A program made the translations under genes and the position numbers. The notes under the pieces were generated by a model. That model was not told where the DNA came from. It was given only the letters and a program-made list of their open reading frames with translations, and ran no database searches. Shown piece by piece: positions 18,010 to 27,062 of a stretch of DNA of 32,719 nt; the first letter of the stretch is position 1, and the number at the start of each line of letters is the position of its first letter. Source of the DNA: Hyphomonadaceae bacterium UBA4763 (lineage in GTDB: Bacteria; Pseudomonadota; Alphaproteobacteria; Caulobacterales; Aquidulcibacteraceae); the NCBI GenBank assembly GCA_002403455.1, contig DHHV01000048.1, positions 13,428 to 46,146 of the forward strand, written 5' to 3'.

Positions 18010-18711
18010 TCAGTTTTGCGCCGGGACAAGCGCTTGCGCCGCCAGAAAATCGGCGAGGCGCGCGGCGATGATTTTCGCGCCGTCGGCATTGGGATGGACG
18101 CCATCGGCCTGATTGAAAGCGGGGTCGAGCGCAACGCCCTCCAGCAAAAACGGGTAAAGCGGGGCGGCAAATTCGGCGGCCAAATCGGGATAAATCGCGT
18201 CGAAGGCGGCGGCGCGGGCGGCGCCGAGCGAGGGGCTCGCCCGCATGCCAATGAGGATGATCCTCAGCTTACGCGCGGCGATCGCCTCTAGCATTTGGCG
18301 CAAATTGGTGCGGGTGAAAGCCGGATCGAGGCCTTGCAGCATGTCATTGGCGCCGAGCGCGACAATGACGCCCGCGTAAGGCTCGTTGCTCAAGGTCCAC
18401 TCAAGCCGGGCAAGGCCGCCGGCGCTGGTGTCGCCGGAAACGCCGGCATTGACGATCTGGGCGTCGATCCCGCGGGCGCGCAGGAGGTCTTCGATGAGGA
18501 CCGGCAAGGCTTGTTCGCGCGGCAAGCCAAAGCCGGCCGTGAGGCTGTCGCCGATCATGATCCAGCGCGCGGCGGCGGGCGCTTGCGGGGCGGCTGGGGC
18601 GGCGATCTCGGCATTCGGCGCTTGGTCGGTGGCGGGGGCGGGCGGCGCGGCGCCGCAGGCGGCGACCAACCAGCCGGCGATGCTGATCAGCAAGAGACGA
18701 ACGAAAATCAT
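18010..18711 (-). CDS. SGNH/GDSL hydrolase lipoprotein (TesA/arylesterase-like)
   Basis: This is a 233-residue esterase of the TesA/arylesterase group. SGNH block I is WIMIGDSLTAGFG (nucleophile Ser), block II contains the Gly of NAGVSGDTSAGG, block III is ALGANDML (Asn), and block V is DGVHPNADG (Asp and His). The start MIFVRLLLISIAGWLVAAC makes an 18-residue signal ending in a lipobox, so the protein is probably an outer-membrane or periplasmic lipoprotein rather than the soluble periplasmic TesA. A Pro/Ala-rich linker follows the Cys. The gene is divergent from a YbbA-type ATPase gene, the same neighbourhood as E. coli tesA-ybbA. Confidence 0.9.
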   Translation of the reverse strand: MIFVRLLLISIAGWLVAACGAAPPAPATDQAPNAEIAAPAAPQAPAAARWIMIGDSLTAGFGLPREQALPVLIEDLLRARGIDAQIVNAGVSGDTSAGGLARLEWTLSNEPYAGVIVALGANDMLQGLDPAFTRTNLRQMLEAIAARKLRIILIGMRASPSLGAARAAAFDAIYPDLAAEFAAPLYPFLLEGVALDPAFNQADGVHPNADGAKIIAARLADFLAAQALVPAQN

Positions 18712-18842
18712 ATCAGGCGAGATGGCGCTTTGTTTTCGCCCCGGCAAGGCCGACCTCTGTTTCCTGGTCGCGGGGCGAGCCAATCGATCACAAGCCGGTC
18801 AAGCTGTTGCGGCTTAAGCCGTCGCCTCTATATCCACCTGTC

Positions 18843-19616
18843 ATGGATGCTTTGATTGACCGCGCCGATGTCGTTGCAGCGGCGCCCAATGGCGCCATCG
18901 CGCCTGATGCGGCGATTGCCGATCGCCCCGTCGTGCTCGCCATCGCGGATTTGCACTTGACGCTGACCAGCGCGGCCGGATCGGTGCAGGTGCTGCGGGG
19001 GATTTCGCTGGAGGTGGCGGCGGGCGAGAAAGTCGCCGTGATCGGCCCGTCGGGTTCGGGCAAATCCTCGCTTTTGGCGGTGGCGGCGGGGCTTGAGCCG
19101 GCCAGCAGCGGCCGCGTGAGGTTGCTGGGGCGCGAGCTGGCGGGGTTGAGCGAAAGCGCTTTGGCGCAAACCCGGCGCGGACGCGTCGGGATCATCTTCC
19201 AAGATTTTCATTTGCTGCCCAATCTGACGGCATTGGGCAATGTCGCGGCGGCGGTCGATCTGGCTGGTGAGAAATCCGGCAAAGCGGCCCGCCACCGGGC
19301 GGAAGAGGCGCTGCGCCGCGTTGGGCTTGGCGCGCGAATGGACCATTATCCGACGCAATTATCGGGCGGCGAACGCCAACGCGTCGCCGTGGCGCGCGCC
19401 GCCGCCATTCAGCCAGCGATCCTGTTTGCGGATGAGCCGACCGGCAATCTCGATTCGGCGTCTGGCGCGATCGTGGAGGATTTGCTGTTCGACCTCGCCG
19501 ACGAGCAAGGCATGGCGTTGGTGCTGATCACCCATGATGCGCGGCTCGCCAAACGCTGCGACCGCGTCATCCGCTTGCGCGATGGCGTGCGGGTGGACGA
19601 GGCGGGGGAATATTAA
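18843..19616 (+). CDS. ABC transporter ATP-binding protein (YbbA/LolD-like)
   Basis: This is a 257-residue ATPase of the MacB/LolD/YbbA group. Walker A is GPSGSGKSS (about residues 68-76), the Q-loop lies in IIFQDFHLLP, the signature is LSGGERQR, Walker B is ILFADEPTGNLD, and the H-switch is LITHD. The YbbA identity is supported by the divergent SGNH esterase gene, a conserved pairing. The cognate FtsX-like permease gene (ybbP), normally directly downstream, is not here; the next gene is DUF1223 on the opposite strand. The N-terminus carries an extra 30 or so residues (Ala/Asp-rich) before the fold begins. The ATG at 18843 has no clear ribosome-binding site. Confidence 0.9.
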   Translation: MDALIDRADVVAAAPNGAIAPDAAIADRPVVLAIADLHLTLTSAAGSVQVLRGISLEVAAGEKVAVIGPSGSGKSSLLAVAAGLEPASSGRVRLLGRELAGLSESALAQTRRGRVGIIFQDFHLLPNLTALGNVAAAVDLAGEKSGKAARHRAEEALRRVGLGARMDHYPTQLSGGERQRVAVARAAAIQPAILFADEPTGNLDSASGAIVEDLLFDLADEQGMALVLITHDARLAKRCDRVIRLRDGVRVDEAGEY

Positions 19617-19631
19617 ACCGATGCGATCGGG

Positions 19632-20360
19632 TCAGCCGACCCGGTAATCGGCCGCGCCGATGATCTCGCCGTGATGCATGTCTTGGACCAAAATGGCGCA
19701 AGCGTGTTTGCAGGCGGGCATGGAATAGTCGGCGGTTTGGCCTTTCCATTCGCCAATTTTCTTCAGCCCCGTCACCACATTAAAATGAGCGATCGTGCGG
19801 CCGCGATTTTCGCCGCGCCCGACGGCCACCTCTTGCGGGCCGGGCATGTAATCGACCACCCAGATCGCCGCGTCATGGGCGGGTTTTTGCGCCGCTTCGA
19901 CATGGATTCGCATCTGTCCGCCGACCGCGCCAATGGAGACGTCGGTCTTGGCTTGCGCCGCTCGGCGGCTCTCGATCGTGGAACGAATGTCTTTTTGGCG
20001 CGCGCCCGGCATGTGATCCATGCCGTCAATGACCAATTGCGGGGTGTAGACCGAGCGCAATTTCAAGGGCTGGGCATAGGCATATTGACGTTGGGTGAAT
20101 TCCGGCTTGGAGAAGGTGTCGCGCCAACCCAAATAATTCCAATAATCAACACTAAACGACAAAGCGATGACGCCGTCGAGCTTGCCAAGGTCGGCGAGGA
20201 CCTTATTGGCCGGCGGGCAGGACGAGCAGCCTTGACTGGTATAGAGCTCCAGCACGACGGGACGCGGACGCGCTTCTTCTGCGGTTGACCGCGATGAGAG
20301 CGACCCCGACATCAGGAAAGCGAACCCAAACGCAACGGACAGGATGAATGCATTTTTCAT
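19632..20360 (-). CDS. DUF1223 thioredoxin-fold secreted protein
   Basis: This is a 242-residue exported protein. A signal peptide (MKNAFILSVAFGFAFLMSG) is followed by VVLELYTSQGCSSCPPANKVL, the redox-type CxxC that defines DUF1223, and then SVDYWNYLGWRDTFS and YTPQLVIDG, both typical of the family. The family has a thioredoxin-like fold and is common in alphaproteobacteria; its reaction is unknown, but a periplasmic thiol-redox role is reasonable. A second Cys pair near the C-terminus (ACKHAC) could form a disulfide. It is convergent with the YbbA-like ATPase gene and divergent from the PhoD-like gene. Confidence 0.9.
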   Translation of the reverse strand: MKNAFILSVAFGFAFLMSGSLSSRSTAEEARPRPVVLELYTSQGCSSCPPANKVLADLGKLDGVIALSFSVDYWNYLGWRDTFSKPEFTQRQYAYAQPLKLRSVYTPQLVIDGMDHMPGARQKDIRSTIESRRAAQAKTDVSIGAVGGQMRIHVEAAQKPAHDAAIWVVDYMPGPQEVAVGRGENRGRTIAHFNVVTGLKKIGEWKGQTADYSMPACKHACAILVQDMHHGEIIGAADYRVG

Positions 20361-20607
20361 TGGCCAAGATATAGCCGCTCAATGCTGCAACCGCCAATAA
20401 AGCCATGTCACTCGCACTCAAGACAGTGTGACGGCGATAATGCCGGCGATAACCGCGCTGAAACTTGACAATGGCTTTGCTGCGACAGTGCTCGGCTACA
20501 AATCGCCGCAGGCGACGCGCGGCGGAATAAGCCGGCCTGTCATGGGTTTGTCATCGACCTTCCGGTAAGGAGGCGGCCCAAGCCATTGATTGTCAGGACC
20601 TCTTTTC
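20361..20607. other. Divergent intergenic region, DUF1223 / PhoD-like
   Basis: This 247-base non-coding spacer must contain both promoters. It holds a GC-rich inverted repeat (CGCCGC...GCGGCG around 20503-20524), GTCAC/GTGAC arms near 20406-20430, and a TTGACA hexamer at 20465-20470 without a well-placed -10. None of these is strong enough to call as a site. Confidence 0.35.
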
Positions 20608-21762
20608 ATGCTGATGAACCGCCGCGCCGCCGCTTTGCTGACCGCCAGTCTGTTGTCGATCGCCGGCTGCGCGCAAACGCCAGATGCAGCGCCGCCGCCA
20701 GCGCCGATCGCGGCGGCTCCTGTTGCAGCTGCGGCGGCTTCCGTTCTGCCGACCCGCCCGGCGGGGGCCGCGCCTTTGGCGGCCTCGACCCTGCTGACCA
20801 AAATCGCGATCGGCTCGTGCAGCGAGGAAACCGAAGCAATGGGCGCTTTCTCGGCGATCCTGAAAGACGCCCCGCAAGCGTTCATCTATGCCGGTGACAA
20901 TGTCTATGGCGATGTGCGCAACAACAATGCGTGGCTGCCGGAACTGCGCCAAGCCTATATCGATCTCGCCAAGAACCCCGACTTTTTGGCGCTGAACGCC
21001 CAAGTGCCGATCTGGGCGACCTGGGATGACCATGATTATGGCCTGAATGATGCGGGCGGCGATTTTCCGTTCAAGGGCCTCGCCGAGGCGTTTTTCGAGA
21101 CATTTTGGGGCGTCAGCGCCGAGGTTGCAGCGCGGCCCGGCATCTATGATTCGGCGATCTACGGCCCGGAGGGCCAGCGCACGCAAATCATTATGCTTGA
21201 CACCCGGTTCTTCCGCTCCCCGCTAAAGGCGACGGATGCGCGCAATGCGCCGGGCCGTGAGCGTTATGTGCCAGACGCCGACCCAGCCAAAACGGTGCTG
21301 GGCGAAGAGCAATGGGCCTGGTTGGCGCAAGAGCTCGCCAAGCCCGCTGAATTGCGACTGATCGTCAGCTCGATCCAGGTGATCTCCGAGGCGCATGGCT
21401 GGGAGGCTTGGCGGATGTTGAGCGCTGACCACCAGCGCTTTTACAATTTGTTGCGCGACAGCCAGGCGAATGGCGTTGTGCTGCTATCGGGCGATCGCCA
21501 CCATGCGGCGCTGTTCAAGAAAGACGGCGTCGGCGCCTATCCGCTCTATGAAATGACGGCGTCCTCGATCAATCGGGCGTTCCGCACCGAGGTGGCTGAG
21601 TTCGACGAAGGCCGGCAATTGTCGCCCGGCTACGCGCCGCGCAATTACGGGCTGATCTCGATTGACTGGCAAGGCGCCAAGATCACTTTGGACATCAAGG
21701 ACGAACAAGGCGCCGCGCAGCGCAGCGTGACCATCCCGTTTGCGGAAATCAACGCCGGTTGA
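20608..21762 (+). CDS. Alkaline phosphatase D (PhoD)-like metallophosphatase lipoprotein
   Basis: This is a 384-residue predicted lipoprotein (lipobox SIAGC after a short hydrophobic signal) with the PhoD-like metallophosphatase fold. The metal-binding motifs are ordered as expected: IAIGSC near residue 70, AGDNVYGDV, ATWDDHDYGLND, and SGDRHHAAL. A Pro/Ala-rich linker joins the lipid anchor to the enzyme. Members hydrolyse phosphomono- or phosphodiesters, and the exact substrate cannot be told. The ATG at 20608 is preceded by agga about nine bases upstream; a second ATG at 20614 is possible. It is convergent with the small membrane-protein gene, stops four bases apart. No Pho-box was recognised in the upstream spacer. 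Confidence 0.9.
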   Translation: MLMNRRAAALLTASLLSIAGCAQTPDAAPPPAPIAAAPVAAAAASVLPTRPAGAAPLAASTLLTKIAIGSCSEETEAMGAFSAILKDAPQAFIYAGDNVYGDVRNNNAWLPELRQAYIDLAKNPDFLALNAQVPIWATWDDHDYGLNDAGGDFPFKGLAEAFFETFWGVSAEVAARPGIYDSAIYGPEGQRTQIIMLDTRFFRSPLKATDARNAPGRERYVPDADPAKTVLGEEQWAWLAQELAKPAELRLIVSSIQVISEAHGWEAWRMLSADHQRFYNLLRDSQANGVVLLSGDRHHAALFKKDGVGAYPLYEMTASSINRAFRTEVAEFDEGRQLSPGYAPRNYGLISIDWQGAKITLDIKDEQGAAQRSVTIPFAEINAG

Positions 21763-21765
21763 GCC

Positions 21766-22053
21766 CTACCGCTCGCGGCGCGGGTCGACCCGCCAGCCAT
21801 AAGCCGTGCGCGTGGCGGTGAGCACATCATCGGCGCGCACCGGCTGGCGGCGCAGACGCGGGATCATCCGCATCGCGAGGCCAACAAGTCCGGCGAAAAT
21901 CACCACGGCCAACACCGCCGTTGCGATCATGCCCAGCATGAAAACAGCTGCGACCGCCGCAATGACCCACAGCGCCAGCGACAGGACGATCCCGACCAGG
22001 CGGGTCAATTTCTGCGCGAGGCGGTCGTCATTATCAGCGATCAATGCGGACAT
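21766..22053 (-). CDS. Small membrane protein of unknown function
   Basis: This is a 95-residue protein with two closely spaced hydrophobic segments (VGIVLSLALWVIAAVAAVF and MIATAVLAVVIFAGLVGLAM) and a basic, cytoplasm-facing tail (PRLRRQPVRADD). I do not recognise the family. The start at 22053 has a good aagga ribosome-binding site about nine bases upstream; an in-frame extension to 22137 lacks one. It lies 80 bases downstream of the TerB-J-domain gene on the same strand and may be co-transcribed with it. Confidence 0.7.
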   Translation of the reverse strand: MSALIADNDDRLAQKLTRLVGIVLSLALWVIAAVAAVFMLGMIATAVLAVVIFAGLVGLAMRMIPRLRRQPVRADDVLTATRTAYGWRVDPRRER

Positions 22054-22133
22054 GGGCGCTTTCCTTGGCCAGTGCAGGAACAGCCTGCAAACACCATCTA
22101 GCCCGATTGATCTTGGCGCCAATGCGGCGATCG

Positions 22134-22829
22134 TCAATCCGCCATTTGCCGGTGAACCGCCATTGCCGTGATTTTTTCGTATGCCGCGTTCAGCGCTGCT
22201 GTCTTTTCATGCGCGATGCGCACAAATTCGGGCGGCGCGCCGCGCCCGATAACGCGATCGGGATGATTGTCGGCGACAAGGCGGCGCCAAGCTTGGCGCG
22301 CTTCGCTCAAACTGGCGTCCGGCAATAGCCCCAAGGCGGCAAACGGATCGTCCGGATCCGGGCCCAAATGCGCCGCTTTGATGCGGGCGAAGGCGGCCTC
22401 GGTGAAACCGAACAAGTCCGCGACCCGGCGCAAATAGGCAAGTTCATCGGCGGTGACCGCGCCATCGGCCGCAGCGATATGGAACAGCCCGTCGAGCACG
22501 TCTTCCAGCAAACAGGGGCGGGCGCGATAGCGCTTGCCGATCTGCCGCGCATAGCTTTCAAATCCGATCACGGTTTGGCGCGCGAGGTCGAATACGCGCC
22601 GAAAGGCGGCTTCCTCGCCGGGCGGCGGTTGGAAAACGCTCGCGAAAGCAAGGATTTCATTGTCGGTGACGGCGCCGTCGGCTTTGGCCATTTTGGCGCC
22701 GAGCCCAACGACAGCGGCGGTAAACCCCACATCATTGGCGTCGGGCTTGCATTCATCGAACGGCTCATCGACCAGGTCCATGTCGAAGGCGCGTTGCGCA
22801 AGGCGGGCAAGATCAGACCAAAATCCCAT
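22134..22829 (-). CDS. DjlA-like co-chaperone (TerB domain plus J domain)
   Basis: This is a 231-residue protein. Residues 20-140 form a TerB/TerB-like helical domain (AAVVGLGAKMAKADGAVTDNE and AAADGAVTADE are the two repeated acidic motifs). The C-terminal 65 residues form a J domain with DPFAALGLLPDASLSEARQA and the HPD motif in DNHPDR. J domains stimulate DnaK-type Hsp70 ATPase. E. coli DjlA is membrane anchored; this protein shows no N-terminal transmembrane segment, so it is probably cytoplasmic. The ATG at 22829 has ggag six bases upstream; alternatives at 22841 and 22856 are less well supported. Confidence 0.88.
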   Translation of the reverse strand: MGFWSDLARLAQRAFDMDLVDEPFDECKPDANDVGFTAAVVGLGAKMAKADGAVTDNEILAFASVFQPPPGEEAAFRRVFDLARQTVIGFESYARQIGKRYRARPCLLEDVLDGLFHIAAADGAVTADELAYLRRVADLFGFTEAAFARIKAAHLGPDPDDPFAALGLLPDASLSEARQAWRRLVADNHPDRVIGRGAPPEFVRIAHEKTAALNAAYEKITAMAVHRQMAD

Positions 22830-22861
22830 GGCGCTCTCCATTCCCGGCTCGTTCATGCCGG

Positions 22862-24139
22862 TTACAGAGTTTGCGGCGCCCGCGCAAGTCGAACGCCGAT
22901 CGCCACGATGGCCATCCAAATGATCGACAGCTTTTCGGCGAACATCGTCTCTGTCGCGGACATGGCGAGCAGACCGGTCAATAGAATCAGCGGGTAGGCG
23001 GCGGCGGGATCGCGCGCAAGACGCAGGGCCGCCCGCACGGCAATGCCGCAAAAGCCGAGCGCGACCAGTAAAACCCCTGGCAAACCGAAATGGATTGACA
23101 AATCGGTCCAGGAATTATGCGCGCTGGCCGGCTGAAAATCGAGATCGGTCGTGATGGTCGCCAGCGGGGCTGACTCCGCCAGCCAGAATGCGCCATAACC
23201 GAACCCGGTCCAGAAGCGCGATCGCGACAACAGTTCAATCTCTGCCCAGATATCTGTGCGCCCCGTCAGACTGGCCTCTCGACCGACCAGTTTAAAAGCA
23301 AGATCGGGAAACAGAAATACGCCCAGCGTCAATAAGGCCGACATTACGATCCCGGCATAAAGCGTCGCCGCCATGCTGACCGGTCCAGAGCGCACAAACG
23401 CAATCATCGCCGCTGTTGCCATCGCCGCCGTCATTCCCAATAGACCGGTCTTCGAGGTCGACCCGATCACCAAAAAGGCGAACAAGGCCGCGCCCGCCAG
23501 CGCCCAAACCCGAAGCGAGCGGGGTTCCTCCCCTGCTTCGGGGCCGGCGATGACAATGCCGAGGCAGGCGGAAATGCCGACCACCATCATCTGCGCAAAG
23601 CCGTTTTTCTGAAACCACAGCCCGCGCCAGGCGCCGTCAAATTCATCAAATCGATGCTGACCCCATGCGGGGTAAAGCACGATCAGCAAGAGGCTGGCGA
23701 TCGCCAAGAGGCCCAACACGGCGGCGATCAATTGGGCTTGCCGGCGCAAGCAAAACAGACCGAGCGCGATACCGCCCGCCGTTGTCGCGCCAAAGCCGAT
23801 CGCCGCTTTCAGCGTCTCAATCGGATTGATGCTCCATTGCGCGGTCAGGGCCGCCAGCAGCACCAGGGCAACAAAGCTCGGCGCGCTAATCGCCAGCCGC
23901 AGGCACGACCACGGGCGGGCCAGGCAAACAAGGAGCGAGGCGCCATAGCCGGCCACCCAAATCGCCGTCGTCCAGAATGGCCAGGGCCCATCGCCTTGCA
24001 CGCGCTGGGCGATGCCGGGCGGGGCGTTGGAATAAGCAAAAGCGGCAAAACCGACCAACAGCGCGCCCACCAGCCGCATCGGGTCAAGCGCCCAGTTCTG
24101 AACCGGTTGGTCAAGACGGGGAGGTCTAGATGGCCGCAT
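22862..24139 (-). CDS. O-antigen ligase / Wzy-like polysaccharide polymerase family protein
   Basis: This is a 425-residue polytopic membrane protein with about ten to twelve hydrophobic segments. The long periplasmic loop carries the Wzy_C/O-antigen-ligase pattern: GREASLTGRTDIW, then SRFWTGFGYGAFW and SAHNSWTDLSIHFGLPG. These conserved Arg and His residues are the usual active-site candidates. Members either ligate O-antigen to lipid A-core (WaaL), polymerise O-units (Wzy) or act in exopolysaccharide synthesis (ExoQ-like); sequence alone does not separate these. No other glycan gene lies nearby, so it is an isolated copy. It precedes the TerB-J-domain gene on the same strand. Confidence 0.85.
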   Translation of the reverse strand: MRPSRPPRLDQPVQNWALDPMRLVGALLVGFAAFAYSNAPPGIAQRVQGDGPWPFWTTAIWVAGYGASLLVCLARPWSCLRLAISAPSFVALVLLAALTAQWSINPIETLKAAIGFGATTAGGIALGLFCLRRQAQLIAAVLGLLAIASLLLIVLYPAWGQHRFDEFDGAWRGLWFQKNGFAQMMVVGISACLGIVIAGPEAGEEPRSLRVWALAGAALFAFLVIGSTSKTGLLGMTAAMATAAMIAFVRSGPVSMAATLYAGIVMSALLTLGVFLFPDLAFKLVGREASLTGRTDIWAEIELLSRSRFWTGFGYGAFWLAESAPLATITTDLDFQPASAHNSWTDLSIHFGLPGVLLVALGFCGIAVRAALRLARDPAAAYPLILLTGLLAMSATETMFAEKLSIIWMAIVAIGVRLARAPQTL

Positions 24140-24202
24140 GTTCCCCTCTCGCGCTCATTCCCATGAGGCGGCGCCGCATGCCCTCGGCCAATCAAGCAAG
24201 AA

Positions 24203-25675
24203 CTACGCCAGCCGGCGGCGGAGCACCGAGGACGGGATATTCATCGCCTCGCGATATTTGGCGACCGTGCGGCGGGCAATATCGATCCCCTGATCTTTGA
24301 GGATCTCGACGATGCGGTCGTCGGACAACGCCTCATGCGGGGCTTCCTGGTCGATCAAGGCTTTGATCTTGAAGCGCACCGCTTCAGCCGACAACGAATC
24401 GCCGCCGTCATTGCTGGCGACCGCGCCGTTGAAGAAATATTTGAGCTCAAATATGCCGCGCGGAGTCGCAACATACTTGCCGGACGTCACCCGCGACACG
24501 GTTGACTCATGCATGTCGACCGCATTGGCGACAATTTTCAAATTGAGCGGGCGCAGCCATTCAATGCCCCGCAGCAAAAACGCATCCTGCTGGCGGACGA
24601 TTTCGGATGTGACTTTCAGGATCGTGCGGGCCCGCTGGTCTAGGCTCTTGACCAACCAATTGGCCGATTGCGCCCATTCCTGGATGCGTTCGCGATCGTC
24701 GGCCCGCGTGGCGCTGCGCAGGACCTTGGTTTGATAAGCGTGATTGACCAGCACGCGCGGCAAGGAATCGCCGTTTAACTCGATGATCCATTCCCCGCCG
24801 GGACCTTGGCGCACGAAGACATCGGGGATAATCGCGCCATGCTCGCCCGCCCCGAACCCGAGGCCCGGCTTCGGCGTCAAGGTTTTGATTTCGGCGATCA
24901 TGTCGAGGATGTCCTCGCGATCAACGCCGCACAATAATTCGAGCTTTGGATAATCGCGCCGCGCAACGAGATCGAGATGGTCAAGCAGCGCCCGCATGGC
25001 GGGATCGAGCCGGCCGCGCTCGGCCAATTGCAGCGCCAGGCATTCGCTGATCGTGCGGGCCATCACGCCGGTCGGTTCAAAGCCCTGCATGACTTTCAGG
25101 GTGCGTTCTGCCGTCAGCCAAGAACAGCCCAAGCGATCGGCGATGGCGCGCAAATCGCCGCGAAAATAACCCCATTCATCGACTTCATCGATCAAGGCGA
25201 TCGCCACCAGCCGTTCAATGTCTGACAAGGGGGCAAGCGAGACTTGCCGGCGCAAATGCTCGGCAAGCGAAGGGACCTGCGCCACCATTTCCTCAAAATC
25301 GCTGTCGCCTTGTTGCAGGCCAGCGCCAATATTTGACCAATCGCTGCGGGATCCATCAGCAATTGCGGGCGCAAAATCGGCCGGTTCATCGGGCGCCATG
25401 TCTTCGCGCGCCGCATCCATGTCCTCGGCCGCCGCGCCAGGGGCCTCGAGCATGCTGGTTTCGGCCGCGGATGCGTCCATCGGACCGTCTTCGGACCCTG
25501 ACGCGGCGCCGTCATCGCCGTCGCGCTCGAGCAGCGGATTGCGCTCGCATTCTTCCTCGATAGCGGCGGCGAGCTCCAAATTCGACAATTGCAACAGCTT
25601 GATGGCCTGCTGCAATTGCGGGCTCATGACCAGTGACTGGCCCTGGCGCAGGTCTAGCTTTTGCGACAGCGCCAT
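24203..25675 (-). CDS. rpoN: RNA polymerase sigma-54 factor
   Basis: Sigma-54 directs RNA polymerase to -24/-12 promoters that need an AAA+ activator. The product is 490 residues. The N-terminal region I is Gln/Leu-rich (QGQSLVMSPQLQQAIKLLQL), followed by an acidic region II (about residues 55-125), the core-binding region, and the DNA-binding part. The RpoN box ARRTVAKYR is at about residues 467-475, with the typical end MNIPSSVLRRR. The gene follows lptB by seven bases in the same direction. The hpf and ptsN genes that often follow rpoN in proteobacteria are not present downstream. Confidence 0.98.
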   Translation of the reverse strand: MALSQKLDLRQGQSLVMSPQLQQAIKLLQLSNLELAAAIEEECERNPLLERDGDDGAASGSEDGPMDASAAETSMLEAPGAAAEDMDAAREDMAPDEPADFAPAIADGSRSDWSNIGAGLQQGDSDFEEMVAQVPSLAEHLRRQVSLAPLSDIERLVAIALIDEVDEWGYFRGDLRAIADRLGCSWLTAERTLKVMQGFEPTGVMARTISECLALQLAERGRLDPAMRALLDHLDLVARRDYPKLELLCGVDREDILDMIAEIKTLTPKPGLGFGAGEHGAIIPDVFVRQGPGGEWIIELNGDSLPRVLVNHAYQTKVLRSATRADDRERIQEWAQSANWLVKSLDQRARTILKVTSEIVRQQDAFLLRGIEWLRPLNLKIVANAVDMHESTVSRVTSGKYVATPRGIFELKYFFNGAVASNDGGDSLSAEAVRFKIKALIDQEAPHEALSDDRIVEILKDQGIDIARRTVAKYREAMNIPSSVLRRRLA

Positions 25676-25682
25676 CGCAACC

Positions 25683-26444
25683 TCACGTCACAAAGCGTTC
25701 GCCGAGATAGACGCGGCGGACATCGTCATTCTCGAGCACGGCGCTCGGCGGGCCTTCGAACAGCACCCGGCCGTCAAAAATAATCGAGGCGCGATCAACG
25801 ATCGACAGCGTTTCGCGCACGCTGTGGTCGGTGATCAGAATGCCGATATTGCGCGAGCGCAAAAAGCCGATCAGGCTTAAGATATCGGCCACCGCGAGCG
25901 GATCGATGCCGCTGAACGGCTCATCCAGCAGGATGAAGGAGGGCCGCGTCGCCAACGCCCGGGCGATCTCCACCCGCCGGCGTTCGCCGCCCGACAGGGC
26001 CGTCGCCGGTTGTTTGCGCAAATGGGCGATGTGCAATTCTTCCATCAGCGCTTCGGTTTGGGAATCGCGCAATTTGCGGTCTTTTTCAGCGATTTCGACC
26101 ACGGCGGCGATGTTTTGCTCGACCGTCAGGCCGCGAAAGATCGAGGCTTCCTGCGGCAGATAGCCAATGCCGAGCCGGGCGCGCTGATACATCGGCAGAT
26201 TGGTGACGTCCTGCCCATCCAGCAGGATCGACCCGGAATCGGCGGCGACCAGCCCCATGATCATATAAAAGCACGTCGTCTTTCCGGCGCCGTTCGGCCC
26301 CAATAATCCTACCACTTCGCCGCGTTTGACCTGCAAGCTGACGTCGCGAACGACGACGCGCTTGCGAAAGGACTTTTGCAGATTGGCGACCCGGATGCCG
26401 TCGTCGACGCCGGCCGCTTCCGCTGAACGAGACGTTTGCATCAT
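25683..26444 (-). CDS. lptB: LPS export ABC transporter ATP-binding protein LptB
   Basis: LptB is the cytoplasmic ATPase that powers LptFG extraction of lipopolysaccharide from the inner membrane. The 253-residue product shows Walker A GPNGAGKTT (residues 49-57), Q-loop YLPQEASIF, signature LSGGERRR, Walker B FILLDEPFSGID and H-switch ITDHSVRE, all in the LptB-specific context. The C-terminal YLGERF motif is also characteristic. Two adjacent ATGs occur at the start. It lies 42 bases after the second LptA-type gene and seven bases before rpoN, a conserved arrangement. Confidence 0.98.
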   Translation of the reverse strand: MMQTSRSAEAAGVDDGIRVANLQKSFRKRVVVRDVSLQVKRGEVVGLLGPNGAGKTTCFYMIMGLVAADSGSILLDGQDVTNLPMYQRARLGIGYLPQEASIFRGLTVEQNIAAVVEIAEKDRKLRDSQTEALMEELHIAHLRKQPATALSGGERRRVEIARALATRPSFILLDEPFSGIDPLAVADILSLIGFLRSRNIGILITDHSVRETLSIVDRASIIFDGRVLFEGPPSAVLENDDVRRVYLGERFVT

Positions 26445-26486
26445 GGCTGAACTCGCTTAAAATCAAATGAAAATCGGAGACTCGGG

Positions 26487-27062
26487 TTATCGTCGCGGCA
26501 ACGGACGCAAGGAATCGCAACCGCTGGCTTCGCCCGGCGGGTTTTCGTCGAGCACGCCTTGGACGCGATCGCCATTCGGCCCGCGCCGCAAGATCGTGCG
26601 GTCTTCGTCGAGATAGACCACCAATTCGCCGCCGCGCAGCACGGTGCGGCAATCGGTAACGATCACATTGCCGGTGAGGGTGATGGTGCGCCCCTGGGCT
26701 TGATAAATGCCGACATCGCCGCGCGCGCGCTGGTCAGGCGTCAGCAAAATCACGTTGCCTTTGCATTCCAGTCGTTGCGCGCCGCTCAAGTCTTGGCCCA
26801 AGCTATCGGCGGCGCCGGCTGGCGGGAAATCGACAGTCAAACGATCGCAGCGCAAGCGGGACTCGTCTTGCCTCAGAAAAACATTGCCCTCGGCGAGGAT
26901 TTTCTGACCGCCCTCTAATGTTTGCACGAATTCAGCATTAAGCAATTCGATTGGACTACGCGACAGCTCGGATTGTTGTGTTTCCTGAGATGCAGCCGAA
27001 CCCATGATCGAAAGGATCGCGGCGACAGAAGTTAAAATTAAAAATCGTGAATTTAGCTTCAT
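26487..27062 (-). CDS. LptA/OstA-like periplasmic protein, second copy
   Basis: This is a 191-residue exported protein with a signal peptide (about residues 1-24) and an OstA/LptA beta-jellyroll pattern. The repeated strands read GQKILAEGNVFLRQDESRLRCD, QRLECKGNVILLTPDQRARGD and RTITLTGNVIVTDCRTVLRGG. It would form part of the periplasmic LPS bridge between LptC and LptD. Its ATG overlaps the stop of the preceding LptA-type gene (ATGA). It is longer and ends in a basic tail (SGCDSLRPLPRR). Which of the two tandem genes is the orthologue of LptA in single-copy genomes cannot be decided by eye. Confidence 0.82.
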   Translation of the reverse strand: MKLNSRFLILTSVAAILSIMGSAASQETQQSELSRSPIELLNAEFVQTLEGGQKILAEGNVFLRQDESRLRCDRLTVDFPPAGAADSLGQDLSGAQRLECKGNVILLTPDQRARGDVGIYQAQGRTITLTGNVIVTDCRTVLRGGELVVYLDEDRTILRRGPNGDRVQGVLDENPPGEASGCDSLRPLPRR

